From Vermamoeba vermiformis (lineage: Eukaryota; Tubulinea; Echinamoebida), in NCBI GenBank assembly GCA_045837725.1, contig JBEWZL010000003.1:372001-436000 (forward strand): a stretch of 64,000 bases of DNA, given 5' to 3'. Each line of letters starts with the position of its first letter. The stretch's first letter is position 1. Positions 38,317 to 49,815 of this stretch are shown piece after piece. The position numbers and the translations under genes are program-made. The notes below the pieces were generated by a model, which did no database searches, was not told the origin of the DNA, and saw only the letters and a list, made by a program, of their open reading frames with translations.

Positions 38317-40082
38317 TTACGCGCTATACTTATCGATGATGGATTTAAGTGGTTGAACGCCCAGATTTGCTCCGCAGATCACCAGCACAACTGATTTGCC
38401 AGCCAATTTGTCAGCTTCCTAATAAGATGTATTAATATGGATGTATTGTCCGTGATGTAAGTACCTTGAACAACGCTGCGACGCTGCAGCCAGCAGAACC
38501 CTCGATAACCTTGTTGTGTTTTTCGAGCATCAAGTAGATCCCCTTCGCAATGTCATCTTCTTCGACTAGCGAGATGTACTCGACGTATCTGCCCACTGAT
38601 TAGTCGCGAATGGTTTAATAATGTCACTAGCACCTACCGCTTGGTCAGTTCGAATGTGATGTTGTCCTCGCGTTCAATGCCTCCAGCAGTGGCGTCAGAG
38701 AGTGTTGGTCTGCCCTCAATGTCCACGATGTGTCTTGCTTCAATGCTCGCCCACATCGCTGCGTCGTTCACTGGCTGCACACCAATCACATTCGTCTTGC
38801 TCTGCGTCAATGGGTTTTGCTTGAAGTACGCAGCAATGCCTGCAATCAGTCCTCCACCACCAATGGGCACAATCACTGCATCGGGCGAGACTAAAGAACA
38901 ATGACAGGTCAGTACTTGTCAAGGGGACAGATATTTTTGTTAATTTTCACGGAACAGGTCATCTGTCCCATAAATATCACTCGATCAATAGCAACAATAG
39001 TTATATATCTATATTAAGGGCATCGATATTTGCGGATGCATGTGCTTTGTGTTACATCGTATGTAACTCATTGGAGAGTATTTGGTGAGTGCGCTGATCT
39101 TGACGCGTCCAATTCGGTTCTAACACTCTTTACAGACTGAAGATCAAAAGGTACTTGGTTCGATTCCAAGCTTACGGGCCAGGCCTCTCTCAGTAGAGGT
39201 CTGGTTCATTAAACACGAGCTGCGATCATCCGGCTTTTTTTTTGCGTGTCTTACCTTGATCAGGCTCGAACTTTTTAAACTGTTCGACAATCTCAACGCC
39301 AATGGTGCCTTGACCAGCAACGATCTCAAAGTCATTGTACGGCGAGATGAACGGCAGATTTTTCAGCTTGCCTTGACGACGTGCCTCCATTTCAGTCTGT
39401 TCAACGTGTCAGAGCTAAGTTCGAACTTCAATGCTTCATTACCTCCACGCAGTCCTCAGCATGAAATTTGAGCTCAATGTCCTTGTTATCGCCAATCATT
39501 GCACGCAGTTTGTCAATCTTTGTTTGCGCGGCATTTGTTGGCAAGTACACCTCACCCTAGTGGCATTGTTAACAATCTGACAGATCTCAATCGAAGGTAC
39601 ATACTCCGAGCCCAAAGTGCTTCAGCGCATTGACCGTTGCTAGGGCATGATTTCCTTAATATAATTAATGAATACTTGGCTGTACCAAGCCAGTATTAAT
39701 TTATTTTACCTGTGGATGCTGTTGTAAACTTGGTATACCCTAAAATAATTTTGTTATCAATCAATGGCTATTAGTAAGTTATGTGGTATTGGATAAATTA
39801 TTTTTCGGAATATTACAAAGTATTTTATGGTCAGATCCGCCGTGGATCTTATTTACCTTTTGTTCTGTTGACATCTAATTTGTTATACGCGCCTCTAACT
39901 TTAAATGAACCAGTTAAATTCTCGGATTCCAACTTCAAATAGACTCTGATCGGCTTCTTGTCGGAGCTTAATGTTGCATTGACAGCTTTGGTTAAAAATT
40001 CTGAGTAGATCAGAGGCGTAGGACTTAAGTACTGTCTAATACGCTTCTCAGCTAATTCAATCTCTTGATGTAACTGCTCCAT
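38317..40082 (-). CDS. PLP-dependent serine/threonine dehydratase or serine racemase
   Basis: Start MEQLHQEIELAEKRI at 40082. Fold-type II PLP enzyme: the cofactor Lys lies in KLESENLTGSFKVRGAYNKL, followed by STGNHALA, ISPYNDFEIVAGQGTIGVEI, the phosphate loop IPIGGGGLIAGIA, and near the C-terminus IEGSAGCSVAALF and VLVICGANLG. It deaminates serine or threonine to keto acids, or racemises serine; sequence alone does not settle which. The length fits the family (about 330 residues). Introns are mostly 50 to 70 bases, but one of about 360 bases (38893-39254) is much longer and holds a tRNA-Phe gene on the opposite strand. Confidence 0.9.
39057..39178 (+). tRNA. tRNA-Phe (GAA) with a 51-base GT-AG insert in the anticodon stem
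   Basis: Exon 1 39057-39084, insert 39085-39135, exon 2 39136-39178. Without the insert it folds as a full cloverleaf: acceptor TCGTATG/CTTACGG (one G-U, one T-T mismatch), D arm ACTC/GAGT, anticodon arm TTTGA/TCAAA with loop CTGAAGA, a 5-base variable loop, T arm CTTGG/CCAAG with loop TTCGATT. The anticodon is GAA (Phe). An A box (TAACTCATTGG) and perfect B box (GGTTCGATTCC, 39157-39167) are present. The bases CCA follow at 39179-39181. The insert lies between positions 30 and 31 rather than 37/38, and begins GTGAGT, has CTAAC, and ends TTACAG, like the mRNA introns of this window. A run of nine T lies at 39235-39243. Confidence 0.82.
39235..39243 (+). terminator. Candidate RNA polymerase III terminator
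   Basis: Nine T in a row on the plus strand, about 56 bases after the tRNA end, preceded by a small hairpin (CCTCT/AGAGG near 39184-39199). Pol III stops at such runs. It could also be chance in an AT-rich intron. Confidence 0.5.
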
Positions 40083-40174
40083 GGCTTAACTGTGGTTGTG
40101 GTGTTTGCTCGTGGAAAACAGTGAGTAATAAACACAATCTTTTTTTAAATTTGCCGCGCGCTTGAGGCCACAAC

Positions 40175-42383
40175 ATGTTGAAAAGGTAATTACTGATATT
40201 AAATAATAGCAGGCTGAACAAGGACTAATGCTCTTTTAGGTCACGATCCGGTTCAACAAAAGAACGTGAGCCGAAAAGGCGGGGTTCCTCGCTTAGTCAG
40301 TCATTAGAACTAGGCCCGATATATATATTGCCGTATGAACTATTAATGACAATATTTGAATGGGTAGGATCCGAAGTTTCTAATTTTCATCGCGAAATTG
40401 AATTTAAATTTGGCAAACTAATTGTGCCGCAATTTAATGATAATTAAAATAATGAATATTGCATAGTTAAGATCACGTATAACACGCATTGTTTTGAAGG
40501 TCAAGCTTCCGCCCATGTTAGCCCACTGTGCGATGGTGTGTCGATTATGGCACTCGTTGGTATGTGATGCGACAGTTTATAGATCAATATTTAATATGAT
40601 ATTGCTACTTTACAAGGTATGGAGTCGATTGTCAGAGCTGGATGTGAGTCCTCATCAACAAGGACGCAGAGCACTGATACCACTCGATGACCGACGATTA
40701 TTGTTGCTTGTAACACATTGTCCGCGACTGAACAAGTTGAATTTAACACGCGTAAGTGTACCAGAGACACTGTGCCTTATAACTAACTAGATCTAGTGTT
40801 CTGAAGTGACCGATCACGGCCTGTCGTACCTCTCATTCATCAACAGTCTCAGAAAATTGTCATTAAGGTACGCAATAGTATTATAGTACGCTGCTACTAG
40901 TGAACTGACTCGTGGCAGATCATGTCGAAAGATAACAGACCAAGGACTTGCCATATTAAGACACTTGCCTAAATTGGAATACTTAGATCTGAGTGACAGC
41001 GTGACATTCACCGATGAGGCTCTGACGTGTCTCAGAGTACTCACACAGCTCGAAGTGTTGAACCTGAACAACGTGGAGAAGTTGACCAATCAGGGCCTAG
41101 ACCACGTGTCCACTCTGATTTATCTGCGCGAACTTGATCTCGGTGGCTGCAGGTCACTCAATGACACTGCGATGACGTCACTGCAGCACTTGACAGCACT
41201 GACCAGGCTGAGTCTCGCTGGCATCAACAGGTACATTCGAACACTCTCTTTGACACGTGTCTAGTGTTTGACACGTTGACAGGATTCAAAACAGAGGCTG
41301 GGAGTGTTTGCATAAATTAACCAACATCAAAAAGCTGAATCTCGAGGGCACTGTGATTACATTGACCACGCTCAGGAACTATGTCACGCCATTCCTCACG
41401 AGGTACATTTAATCTCGGGTGTTGTTCGCAATTAACCCTCAAAATCAGATTGCACAAGTTAGAGTCCCTTAAATTAGGCTTCTGTGACCCTCTGAACGAT
41501 GACTTTTGCAAAATATTCTCGTGCCACCTGACCAATGTGACGTCACTGGCTGTGGACAATTCCACCAATCTCAGCAGCGAGGGCCTCAACCACTTGTCAC
41601 AGCTGCAGAAATTTGAGTTCAAGCGATCACACATCCCTTATTTCGCATTCAAAGCAATGACCAGACTGCAAAAGGTATTGTCAATGTGCAGTTAGAATAG
41701 AAGTGCTAACGAATGACAGCTCAACATCGAGAACTGTTCGCTCAAAGTCGACGAACAAGGCCGAGACCACGCCATTCGAGACATCGCTAAGCTGACACAA
41801 CTCACGCACCTCAACGTGTCACTCGAAGGGCTGCGTGACCGTCACATAGCTTACATTGCACGTTGTAAACAGCTAGAAACACTGCACATGTTGTGGCTGC
41901 ACAATGTCACCGAAGAAGGGCTTGAAAAGTTGACGCGTTTGACCCAACTCAAGTGGTACGTTATTCACTGTAGCGCGAACGATTCTCATAGTCTCTTCCA
42001 GGCTTAATTTGACGAACTGTGAGGCAGTGACTGACAACACACTCGAACAACTAGCCACTCACTGTTCAGCACTTGAAGCACTCGTGTTGACACGTTGTGT
42101 GAATGTCAGTGATCAAGGCATAGTGGCATTGACAGCGCTGCAACAGCTCAAGTATCTCATCTTGTTTCACACTGAAAAGATCACCGACAAAGCGCTGCTG
42201 GCACTGTCCTCGTTGGAGAACTTGGAGCTCGTTGAAGTCAGTGGCTGCAAGAAAATTACCGAAAAAGGAATTGATGAGCTGTACGAAGAACACGCGACAG
42301 TGCACGTGAACAGTGACTACTCAGCACTGCCTGTTGAACCTCCCAAGAGCGGCAGCTCCTCGTACAGTTGCGTGGTATCCTAG
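40175..42383 (+). CDS. F-box / leucine-rich-repeat protein with C-terminal CaaX box (FBXL2/20-like)
   Basis: First exon encodes only MLK. An F-box follows (LPYELLMTIFEW joined to LAHCAMVCRLWHSLV). Then come about twelve cysteine-containing LRRs of the AMN1/FBXL type (LNKLNLTRCSEVTDHGLSYL, LEYLDLSDSVTFTDEAL, LRELDLGGCRSLNDTAM, LKWLNLTNCEAVTDNTLEQL and others). The protein ends SYSCVVS, a CaaX box whose final Ser favours farnesylation. FBXL2 and FBXL20 also combine an F-box, LRRs and a CaaX end, which ties the SCF ubiquitin ligase to membranes. Introns fall inside LRRs (for example after 40867, 41231 and 41954). The frame is unbroken. Confidence 0.88.
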
Positions 42384-42479
42384 TAACACCTGTTTGATGT
42401 AAATAGTTGTAAATTGTTAGTTTCGCAACAGTGATTTTTTATTTACAATTCTCAATGTACAAGATCAGTGGCACTGTGC

Positions 42480-44163
42480 TTATTCGAGCCACTTCAAGTT
42501 GCCGAGCACCAAGTATTTGCCGGGCAATGCTCCTGCAGTGGGTGAGAGTGCTGTGATCTTTCGTCGCTCCATGCTGACGTCAGTGCTGCTCCGCTGATTA
42601 GTCGCGTGACACTACTAAATAGAGCACTTACATGTAAATGAAGCCCAGCACATTGCTCTCCAATATCTGCTGTGAGGTATTAGCAGTCGAGACAGCCACA
42701 ATCGAGTGCACAAAGTCGGGACTGGGAAAGACTTCGACGAGTCTTAGTGGATCTACATAGGACTCAGCTCCGACAGGCAGTGCTGCTGAGGGCAAAGCAG
42801 TGCCACCACTCACTTTGTAGATCAACACGTCGTTGAAGTCAAACACAATCGAGTGCGGAGAGAGGTCGTTGTGACGGCCGTAAAAGTACTCGCGAATTCG
42901 ATTCATGCGCGTCTTGCTGCGGAACTGTGCATTGCGCGGCACTACGCCACCAGACTTGGTCAGCTTGACAATCTCGACATTGGTGTGTTTGATCAGGCCC
43001 TTGCTCAAGATGTCAACTTTGAGGTCGTTGAACAGTCGCTCGTGATCAATGACGAGCACCAAGTCCGCAGCAAAGGTCTCAATGCTGTTCAACAACAGCT
43101 CGTAGCCCAGTGCCTCGACCCAGCCACACGTGTTGATGATCAAGCCTGACGCAGCATCTGTTGCAGTGGTTAGTAGTGTGTACATTGGTGTGTGGCACGT
43201 GGCACGTACTGGACTTGTCAATCTCGAGCTTGCGATCAATCACCTTGACGAGGTGTTGTTGCTGTGTCTTGTACAGCTTGGCATTCTCACCGGGCGACAA
43301 GTGGCCGTAGAAGTACGACAGCGAGCCACTGCTGCCCAACAGATCCTGAATTAAATCTGGCGTTAATATCGCTGGTGGCACCTGACACGTGACGTACATG
43401 AATCTCCACAGGTGTCTCAATGGGCACAGCAGCCAACATGCCCGGCACGACGATGTTGCCCTGTCCGACGTCCAAGTCGACGTAAATCACGTGCTCGTCT
43501 TGTCGTGCCGCCCAGTTGCACAACATGGAACACAGCGAGCTCTTGCCACTGTCCACGGCACCCACGATCATCACGCGCGGTCCATTTCTGCCCTCTCTGC
43601 GCGCCTGTTCGCGCATGTCCTATTGTATATATATGTGTGAGTATTGGCATCGATAGGACAGTCGTGTAACGCACTTGAATGATGGCGTGCGTGTTGATGT
43701 AGGTCTGCACTGGCGTCTCTTCAGCGACATAGGCGTGACAGGGCCCATCGAGCTCAATGGTGCAGCCGTGCCACGAGTAGATTGCACTGGCAGCGAGGTG
43801 AGTGAGGAATATACATGTATGTGTAATGGTTCGATCTACTGACCTGTTAACACCTGCATAGACATAGGGATAGTCCTTTGCGAGCTCGATACCAAATGAT
43901 TCGGCAGTGCCATCAAGCAGCTAATTACAAAACAATTTAACTTGCGGTCTGACGGCGCAGAAAAATTCCAAAAAATTCCAAAAAATCAGTTGAGTAATTA
44001 GCGATACTTGTATTGATTAATAAAGCACACTAAATTATTTATTTACCTTCAATGTAATTTTGGAGTTGAAATCAACTTCGAACCGTAACTCATTGTCTTT
44101 CTTGAGGGTGAATTTCTTGACTTGAGCAGCAGATCCAATACCAGAGCTCGTATTATCTGACAT
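42480..44163 (-). CDS. CLP1: CLP1, polynucleotide 5'-hydroxyl kinase / cleavage factor subunit
   Basis: Start MSDNTSSGIGSAAQ at 44163. N-terminal beta domain (KKDNELRFEVDF, IYSWHGCTIELDGPC), then the kinase domain: Walker A GAVDSGKSSLC, YVDLDVGQGNIVVPG, PxxFFGH-like SLSYFYGHLSPGENAKLY, and INTCGWVEALGYELLL. The C-terminal domain contains RNRIREYFYGR-like RMNRIREYFYGRHNDLSPH and ends KYLVLGNLKWLE. CLP1 works in mRNA 3'-end formation and phosphorylates tRNA and RNA 5' ends. Because one tRNA in this window has a strange intron, the presence of a standard CLP1 close by is worth noting, though the link is only circumstantial. Five or more introns. Confidence 0.92.
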
Positions 44164-44294
44164 AATCGACAATCAATTCAATGAAATTCGGTACTTGATC
44201 TGTTTTGGTGCTGACGTCGACAAGAATTAGACAAACAAATTCACGGGCCAGTTTCAACACCACTACCACTGCACCAGACACAGACCACTGAAGA
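44164..44294. promoter_or_regulatory. Head-to-head spacer between CLP1 and YqcI/YcgG-like gene
   Basis: Only 131 bases separate the two start codons, so the promoter is likely shared. No known motif stands out. Confidence 0.35.
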
Positions 44295-45337
44295 ATGCAC
44301 GCATTAACCACCGCATTATTAATTGTTACGCTGCTATTGATCGCGGTGCTTGGTGTCAGATCCATCGCTAAGTGGCGCGTCAAAAGACAGAAAATCAAGC
44401 GCCAACAGCGCGCAGAATTAGAAGCCACTAACAAAATTTTAAAATACGTGTGTGACTATGACCCTCAATCGTGCAGCACTCTCGACGAGTTTCAAACCAT
44501 CGTGCAAAATACGCACTGTTTATTCGCGAAAAAAGCCAAGATCTGGGCCTCGCGACCATGGGACGACAAACTTAGCTTGGAAGAGAACATTCAACGCTCC
44601 GTACCTACATTTATCAAGTGGGTCACTGTTGGTGAGTCCTTTTACACTCTAAGAATTCAGATCTGATTTAGTGATAGGTGAGGAGCTCGATCTGGATGGA
44701 TTTGTGTTTCAAATTAAAGGTCTACAATATGGCAGTACAATAGATCAACTATGCCGCACTATTAAACGAGTATTTAAGTACTTGTGCGATCAAGATCCAG
44801 CCAGTACGTTCCTTTCCCCCTTGCAATTCGCTTAATAACCCTCGCCTATGCGCACCAGACTCTCGCTGCATGTACAAGTCATACATCTCCAAGCTGGGCT
44901 GGAGATTTCAGTTCTGCGACGAGCCGTTCTTCATCACCTCCTTCGCACCCTGTTACCCCGCTCAGCACTCGCGCTATTCATACGGCGATCAATCGACTTG
45001 GATCTTGTTTCAGCCTGGTAAGATGCGTGCTTGTGGTGCAGCACGGTGATTGACACGTGTCACTAGGCTGGTCGTTCGAACACAAAGATGCGGAGATTGG
45101 CCCTGACTCCCCCGACACGAACTGGACGCACCCCCGCAACATGCGCGAGAAGATTCGCGTCAACTTCAAGCGACGCGGCCAGCCGTATTATATACCCAAG
45201 GTAGGAGGAATGTACTGTGTCAAGTAGTAGTGCTGATGTGGTGCTAGGAATTCATGTACCCTGCTGCAATATTGGTCGTGCGGCCTGAAGATGATTTTCA
45301 GCTTGACACCGTGCAGTGGTGGAATGCGGAGATATGA
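44295..45337 (+). CDS. YqcI/YcgG-family protein with N-terminal membrane anchor
   Basis: Begins with one hydrophobic segment (MHALTTALLIVTLLLIAVLG) followed by a basic stretch (KWRVKRQKIKRQQR), so it is probably a single-span protein with the rest in the cytosol. The C-terminal domain, GWRFQFCDEPFFITSF then STWILFQPGWSFEHKD, then NMREKIRVNFKRRGQPYYIP, matches the pattern of the YqcI/YcgG family, known mostly from bacteria and some protists and fungi, with unknown function. Five exons: introns follow 44631, 44802, 45019 and 45200. The domain is whole. Transfer from bacteria long ago is possible, but the introns show it is now a normal host gene. Confidence 0.7.
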
Positions 45338-45435
45338 TCGGGGATATATAGCGTGATTTGATGGAATAGCGCATCGTAAGAGTGAAACATCATGGTGACA
45401 TGTGTCTTTATGTGACATCCGCTACACAGCTGTCA

Positions 45436-47252
45436 TTACCAGTCCAAGTTGAGCACTTGTTGTCTGTGACGCGACTTTTCAGCTTCAAACACGATCAGAT
45501 GACTCTCCAGTGTCTAAATACAGCCGTTAGATACCGATTTGGTTATAAATAGCACTGACCTCTTGTGGCCCCGAGAGAATGAAGGACGGATCGTTGTGAC
45601 TGACAGCTTGAATGAAGCCCTTCATGAGATAGTAATCACCGCACTCGTGGCCCGTCAGCTTGGTCTGCACGTCAGGCTTGGGATGATAGTGCTCTTTGTG
45701 GCCAGTTCTGAAGTCCGTCACTGTGATCGCGTGCCCATCGCCCTCGAGCTGACCGTGCGTGCCGAAGATACGTGTCTTGCGCACACAGACCTCTTCACTG
45801 AACGCAATCATCGTGAAGGACACTGTCACGCCGTTCTCGAACTCCATGTTGACCACTTGATTGTCTGTTCAGTGAACCAGTGCTGTCAGCTGCTGACACC
45901 TGTCAAACAACAATAAATTGACACTTACCAACCACGTCATTGTCGCACGAATAGACGCAGCGGCCATAGGGACCAGTGGTGATCTCGTGCACCACATCGT
46001 CGAGCGTGAATTCCACGGGGTTGGGCATGATGTTCTTGATGGGAAATCTCTGCCGAATAGTCAGTTAGTTGTGGAGTGGCTATTGTACTGCGCGCGTGTC
46101 GTACTCTGTTGCCATTCATGTACGACTCTTTGTAGATCTTGACAGCGCTGTACGGACACTGGCGTTCAATCTCTTGCGGACACGTGACACAGCGGTCACT
46201 GGCACCACTCGGCTTGGACTTTTCAGTGAAATGGGCGAGGGAACCAAAGGACGAGACGCGCGTGCACTTAGCGCCCACCATCCAGCGCAACCAATCAATG
46301 TCGTGACAGGACTGTTGACATGTTTAGACAGGTGTCAATGTCATTATTTCACATGTCATACCTTGGCCATGAGCGAGAATGTTGCCACTTGTTCATTACG
46401 CCAATTGCCGCGCACGTAACTACCGAATACATTAACTGACACGTGTCAAAGTGAGGTCTGCGTACCTGTGTGCGAAGTGAAAGTAGCCCACAGGCTCGAG
46501 GTGTTGAATGTTGAGCACGCGACCCAACACGCCCGAGTCAATCACTTTCTTGATTTGCGTGCTGTACGGCGTGTAGCGCATCACGTGACCGACTGCAAAG
46601 ATGCACCGATTGGCCTCAACGGCTGCAGTGATGGCTTTGCACTCCTCTTCGTTGACTGACATGGGCTTCTCGAGCAGAATGTGATAGCCCTTGTTCGCTG
46701 TGGTAAATGTGAGTGCTGCAATATCATGCACTGCAGTAGCGTACCAAAGGCAATAGCTGGCTCGGCATGCATGCGATCCTGCGTCGTAATGACAACCGCA
46801 TCCGCGACACGATCCAGCTTGGCGAGCTGTGCAAATAATCAATCCATTGATATATAGTTGTAATGCGTCACATGTTGCGTACATCTTTCCAATCGGGGAA
46901 TACTAAGCCCTCATCCACCTCAAAATACTGTTTGTAATGTTCACGCATTGCTTGTCTGGGTTCAGCAATCGCCACTACTTTGCATAAATCAGGGTGCTCC
47001 TATTGAATATTACACGTTGATTAGAAAATTGCAATTAACGCTCGTAATAATTATAATGGCGCAGTAATAATAATAAGGCGCTAATACAACAATTAATGCG
47101 GCCACTAACCTTAGCGAACTCTGAATAAACAGATCCTCGATTGCCGAGACCGAGTACTGCGATGGTGACTGGACTTCTGCTGGGAACAATGAATTAATAT
47201 TCCGACAAATAGTTTGCTTGCTCCAGTTGTGTACTTGCCTTGAAGCTGCCAT
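45436..47252 (-). CDS. Gfo/Idh/MocA-family oxidoreductase
   Basis: Start MAASR at 47252; the first intron has a GC donor (AG/gcaagt) and rejoins in phase to SPVTIAVLGLGNRGSVYSEF, the Rossmann NAD(P) site. Further family features are AVVITTQDRMHAEPAIAF, the EKP motif in HILLEKPMSVNEEE, VGHVMRYTPYSTQIKKVID, and the active-site helix KSCHDIDWLRWMVG. A Cys-rich insert (CVTCPQEIERQCPYSAVKIY) is typical of a subgroup of these enzymes. Substrate is unknown, likely a sugar or polyol derivative. At least eight introns. The stop is at 45436 after a short C-terminal exon (TLESHLIVFEAEKSR). Confidence 0.88.
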
Positions 47253-47689
47253 GCCTGTGTTGTATTCACTTCTGAGGTGAGAAAAATCAAAATGTGCGGT
47301 AGTTAACATTTCAACCAATGTGTGCACGAATCACTGACTCAACGGCGCACAATACCGCAACGTACTAGATGAATTTATACTATGATTTTGATAAACAAGC
47401 GATTGACTATCAAAAGACGAAGAAAGATTATCGCCTGCTCAACTTCAGATAAATCGCATCAGACTCCAGTTCGGCCAGAAGGATTTGTGAACCATCCGTT
47501 CTTAAGATTATTGCCGTGGCCAATACGTGCTAAATTTAAAAGAGAATTGCTGTAAATTGATTTGCTCCAAGCTTTTACTATGGAACCAACACGGATCGTG
47601 ATCTGCCGATCTTTAACCGAAGCGCTCTTCTAGTAAACGCTCCGGAGATGCCTTCTCAACAATTCCAATCGCGCAGGCCAACAGTGGGA
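47253..47689. other. Spacer
   Basis: Contains the promoter of the oxidoreductase gene and the 3' region of the ankyrin gene. No gene found. Confidence 0.3.
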
Positions 47690-49815
47690 TTATTTAGGTG
47701 CTTCGCGCAGTGTTTGCAACAATTTCTGCTGTTCGTCGAGTCGGTGCTGTTGTTCCGCAATCAATTCTTTTTGCGCGGCACTTTCTTTGCGCAACTGCTC
47801 CACGAGCTGCTGCACGGTCTCGAACTGTTCACTGAATCGCAGTCACGTGTCAGTGCACTGCAATGCGAGTCACGTGATCACTTACGCATTGGCAGCGAGC
47901 AGGTGTTTGAGCGCATTCAACTCGTCGCGCTGTCGATCGAGTTCAGTCTTCTGCTGTTCCAAGAGTCGCTTGTGCTGCTCCATCATCTGCGTGCGCTGCT
48001 GTTGTTCGAGTTGTTGCATAATCTCCACGCGCTTCTCTGTGCAGGGGCGTGAGTTAGGTGAGTGCTGCTGAGGCGTGACTTACTGAAGATGATCTTCGTC
48101 TCTTTGTCCTTGGCCACATCGAGCGGTGTCTTGCCCTCTTTCTAAACGCGGATGTGAGCCAGTGCTGCTATTAATAGCTCCGTGCTTACATCGATCGGAT
48201 TCAACAGCGCACCATTGTTCAGCAACAACTCCACCACCTCTGTGTGGCCGTTCTCACTCGCGTAGTGCAGCGGTGTCCACTGTGTGCTATTATTAGCTGC
48301 ACTCTGGCGACAGTAGTCATACGTACCTCTTGTAACTACAGAGACCGTGGATGAGTGCAATTCGATTAATGAATGCCATTCATGAATTATTAACGACAGT
48401 ACTCACCCACTGCAGTGCCGATTAGTATTGAATATGACACTCAGATGCGCACTTACATTCTTCTCATTCACATCAGCACCGTATTGAATCAGCAGCTTGA
48501 CTACTTCGGTGTGTCCGCCCCACGCTGCGTGGTGCAGTGGTGTCTCTTCCTAATTAGGCAACCGTGTTAGACTACGAATTACCGCTGCATGTGGCATACT
48601 TACTCTCTATATCCATCGAGTGTCAGTTGAATCGAGTCGCATGATCAGTACTGATTGCTGTGGAATGAAGTCTGACTTACGCTCTGCACACACACGCAGC
48701 ATTAGTCGCGAGTAGACACAGCACGCAGCACTTACATCTCGCTTGTTCACTGCCGCACCGTGCTCGAGCAGCAGTCGCACGACATTGCTGTGACCATTCT
48801 CGGCAGCGTGATGCAGCGCTGTTTGCTGCGAGCTGTGAGTCTATTTATAGCACAGCATTGATCACTTACCTCCTATGTTAGTGTGTCAGTGAGCGGTGAA
48901 AGAGGTGTTAATGAACTGCTTTCATGAACGAGATGTCATACCTCCTAAAACAAGACATTAGCCGTCAACGTCACTACACGCCACTACGTACGTCAGGGGT
49001 GTCCACGGCAGCACCGTGCTCCAACAACAATTGCACCACTGCTTCGCGGCCCTGATTGCATGCATTGTGCAGCGGTGTCTGAGCGCTGTTAATCTTTGCA
49101 CTTGTGTTGCGCATTGCCTAATTTAGCAACTCACCCGTGACTCGCGCTACAAAAGGTGTCAGTAACAATAGACCTCGTACAAACAGCTCACGTACATCCT
49201 GTGCATTGACATCAGCACCGTGTTCGAGCAGCACTTTGACCACTGCCAAGTGTCCCTTCCAGCTCGCGTGATGCAGCGCAGTCTAATTATAGCACGCATT
49301 AATTAGTAGCACGTGACGGAGAATAGGACAGACTTACTCTGGACTGTTGATTGTACGCGACGGAGCAAACTGTTAGTGTACTGACATTGCCCTGGTACCT
49401 AGTATGGACTTACCCACTGCACACATAGTGCCAATAGGTTAGTAGTGTAAAGGACATGCAACGAGTGCGGTACTTACCCACTGGTTCAAATGAGACATTA
49501 GTGATGATCGCAACGAGCATTATGTGCACATAAATACATTAGAACTATTACTGTAATACAAATAACAATTACTTGCTCATAATATGTGGCAATGAGTCAA
49601 TTTCGAAAATAATTAATTAAAAAATTAATTTAAAAACCTGGTCACTTACTCCTCGCTCATTCGCGTCGTGCCCCTTCTTCAATAATTCTAATACTAATTG
49701 TACATCACCATTTTTAGCTGCCAAATGCAATGGAAATGCTGTATCATCGTTGCTCTAATCAGATCGCGTTATTATTTATCTTCATGCTGTAATAATAAGG
49801 CGATTAGCATACCAT
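47690..49815 (-). CDS. Ankyrin-repeat / coiled-coil protein built from micro-exons
   Basis: The start ATG (49815-49813) is the last three bases of exon 1. Ankyrin repeats of 29 residues are each on one exon: [120 protein letters not shown], and a last part [12 protein letters not shown]. Between them lie tiny exons with normal splice signals: TGG (49478-49480), TGG (49414-49416), TCCAGA (49338-49343), a 12-base exon (49135-49146), GAG (48942-48944), GAG (48870-48872), AGC (48681-48683), AGA (48604-48606), TGG (48407-48409) and a 9-base exon (48327-48335). They fill the linker between repeats. The C-terminus is a Gln/Glu/Arg coiled coil. A scaffold role is likely. Confidence 0.75.
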
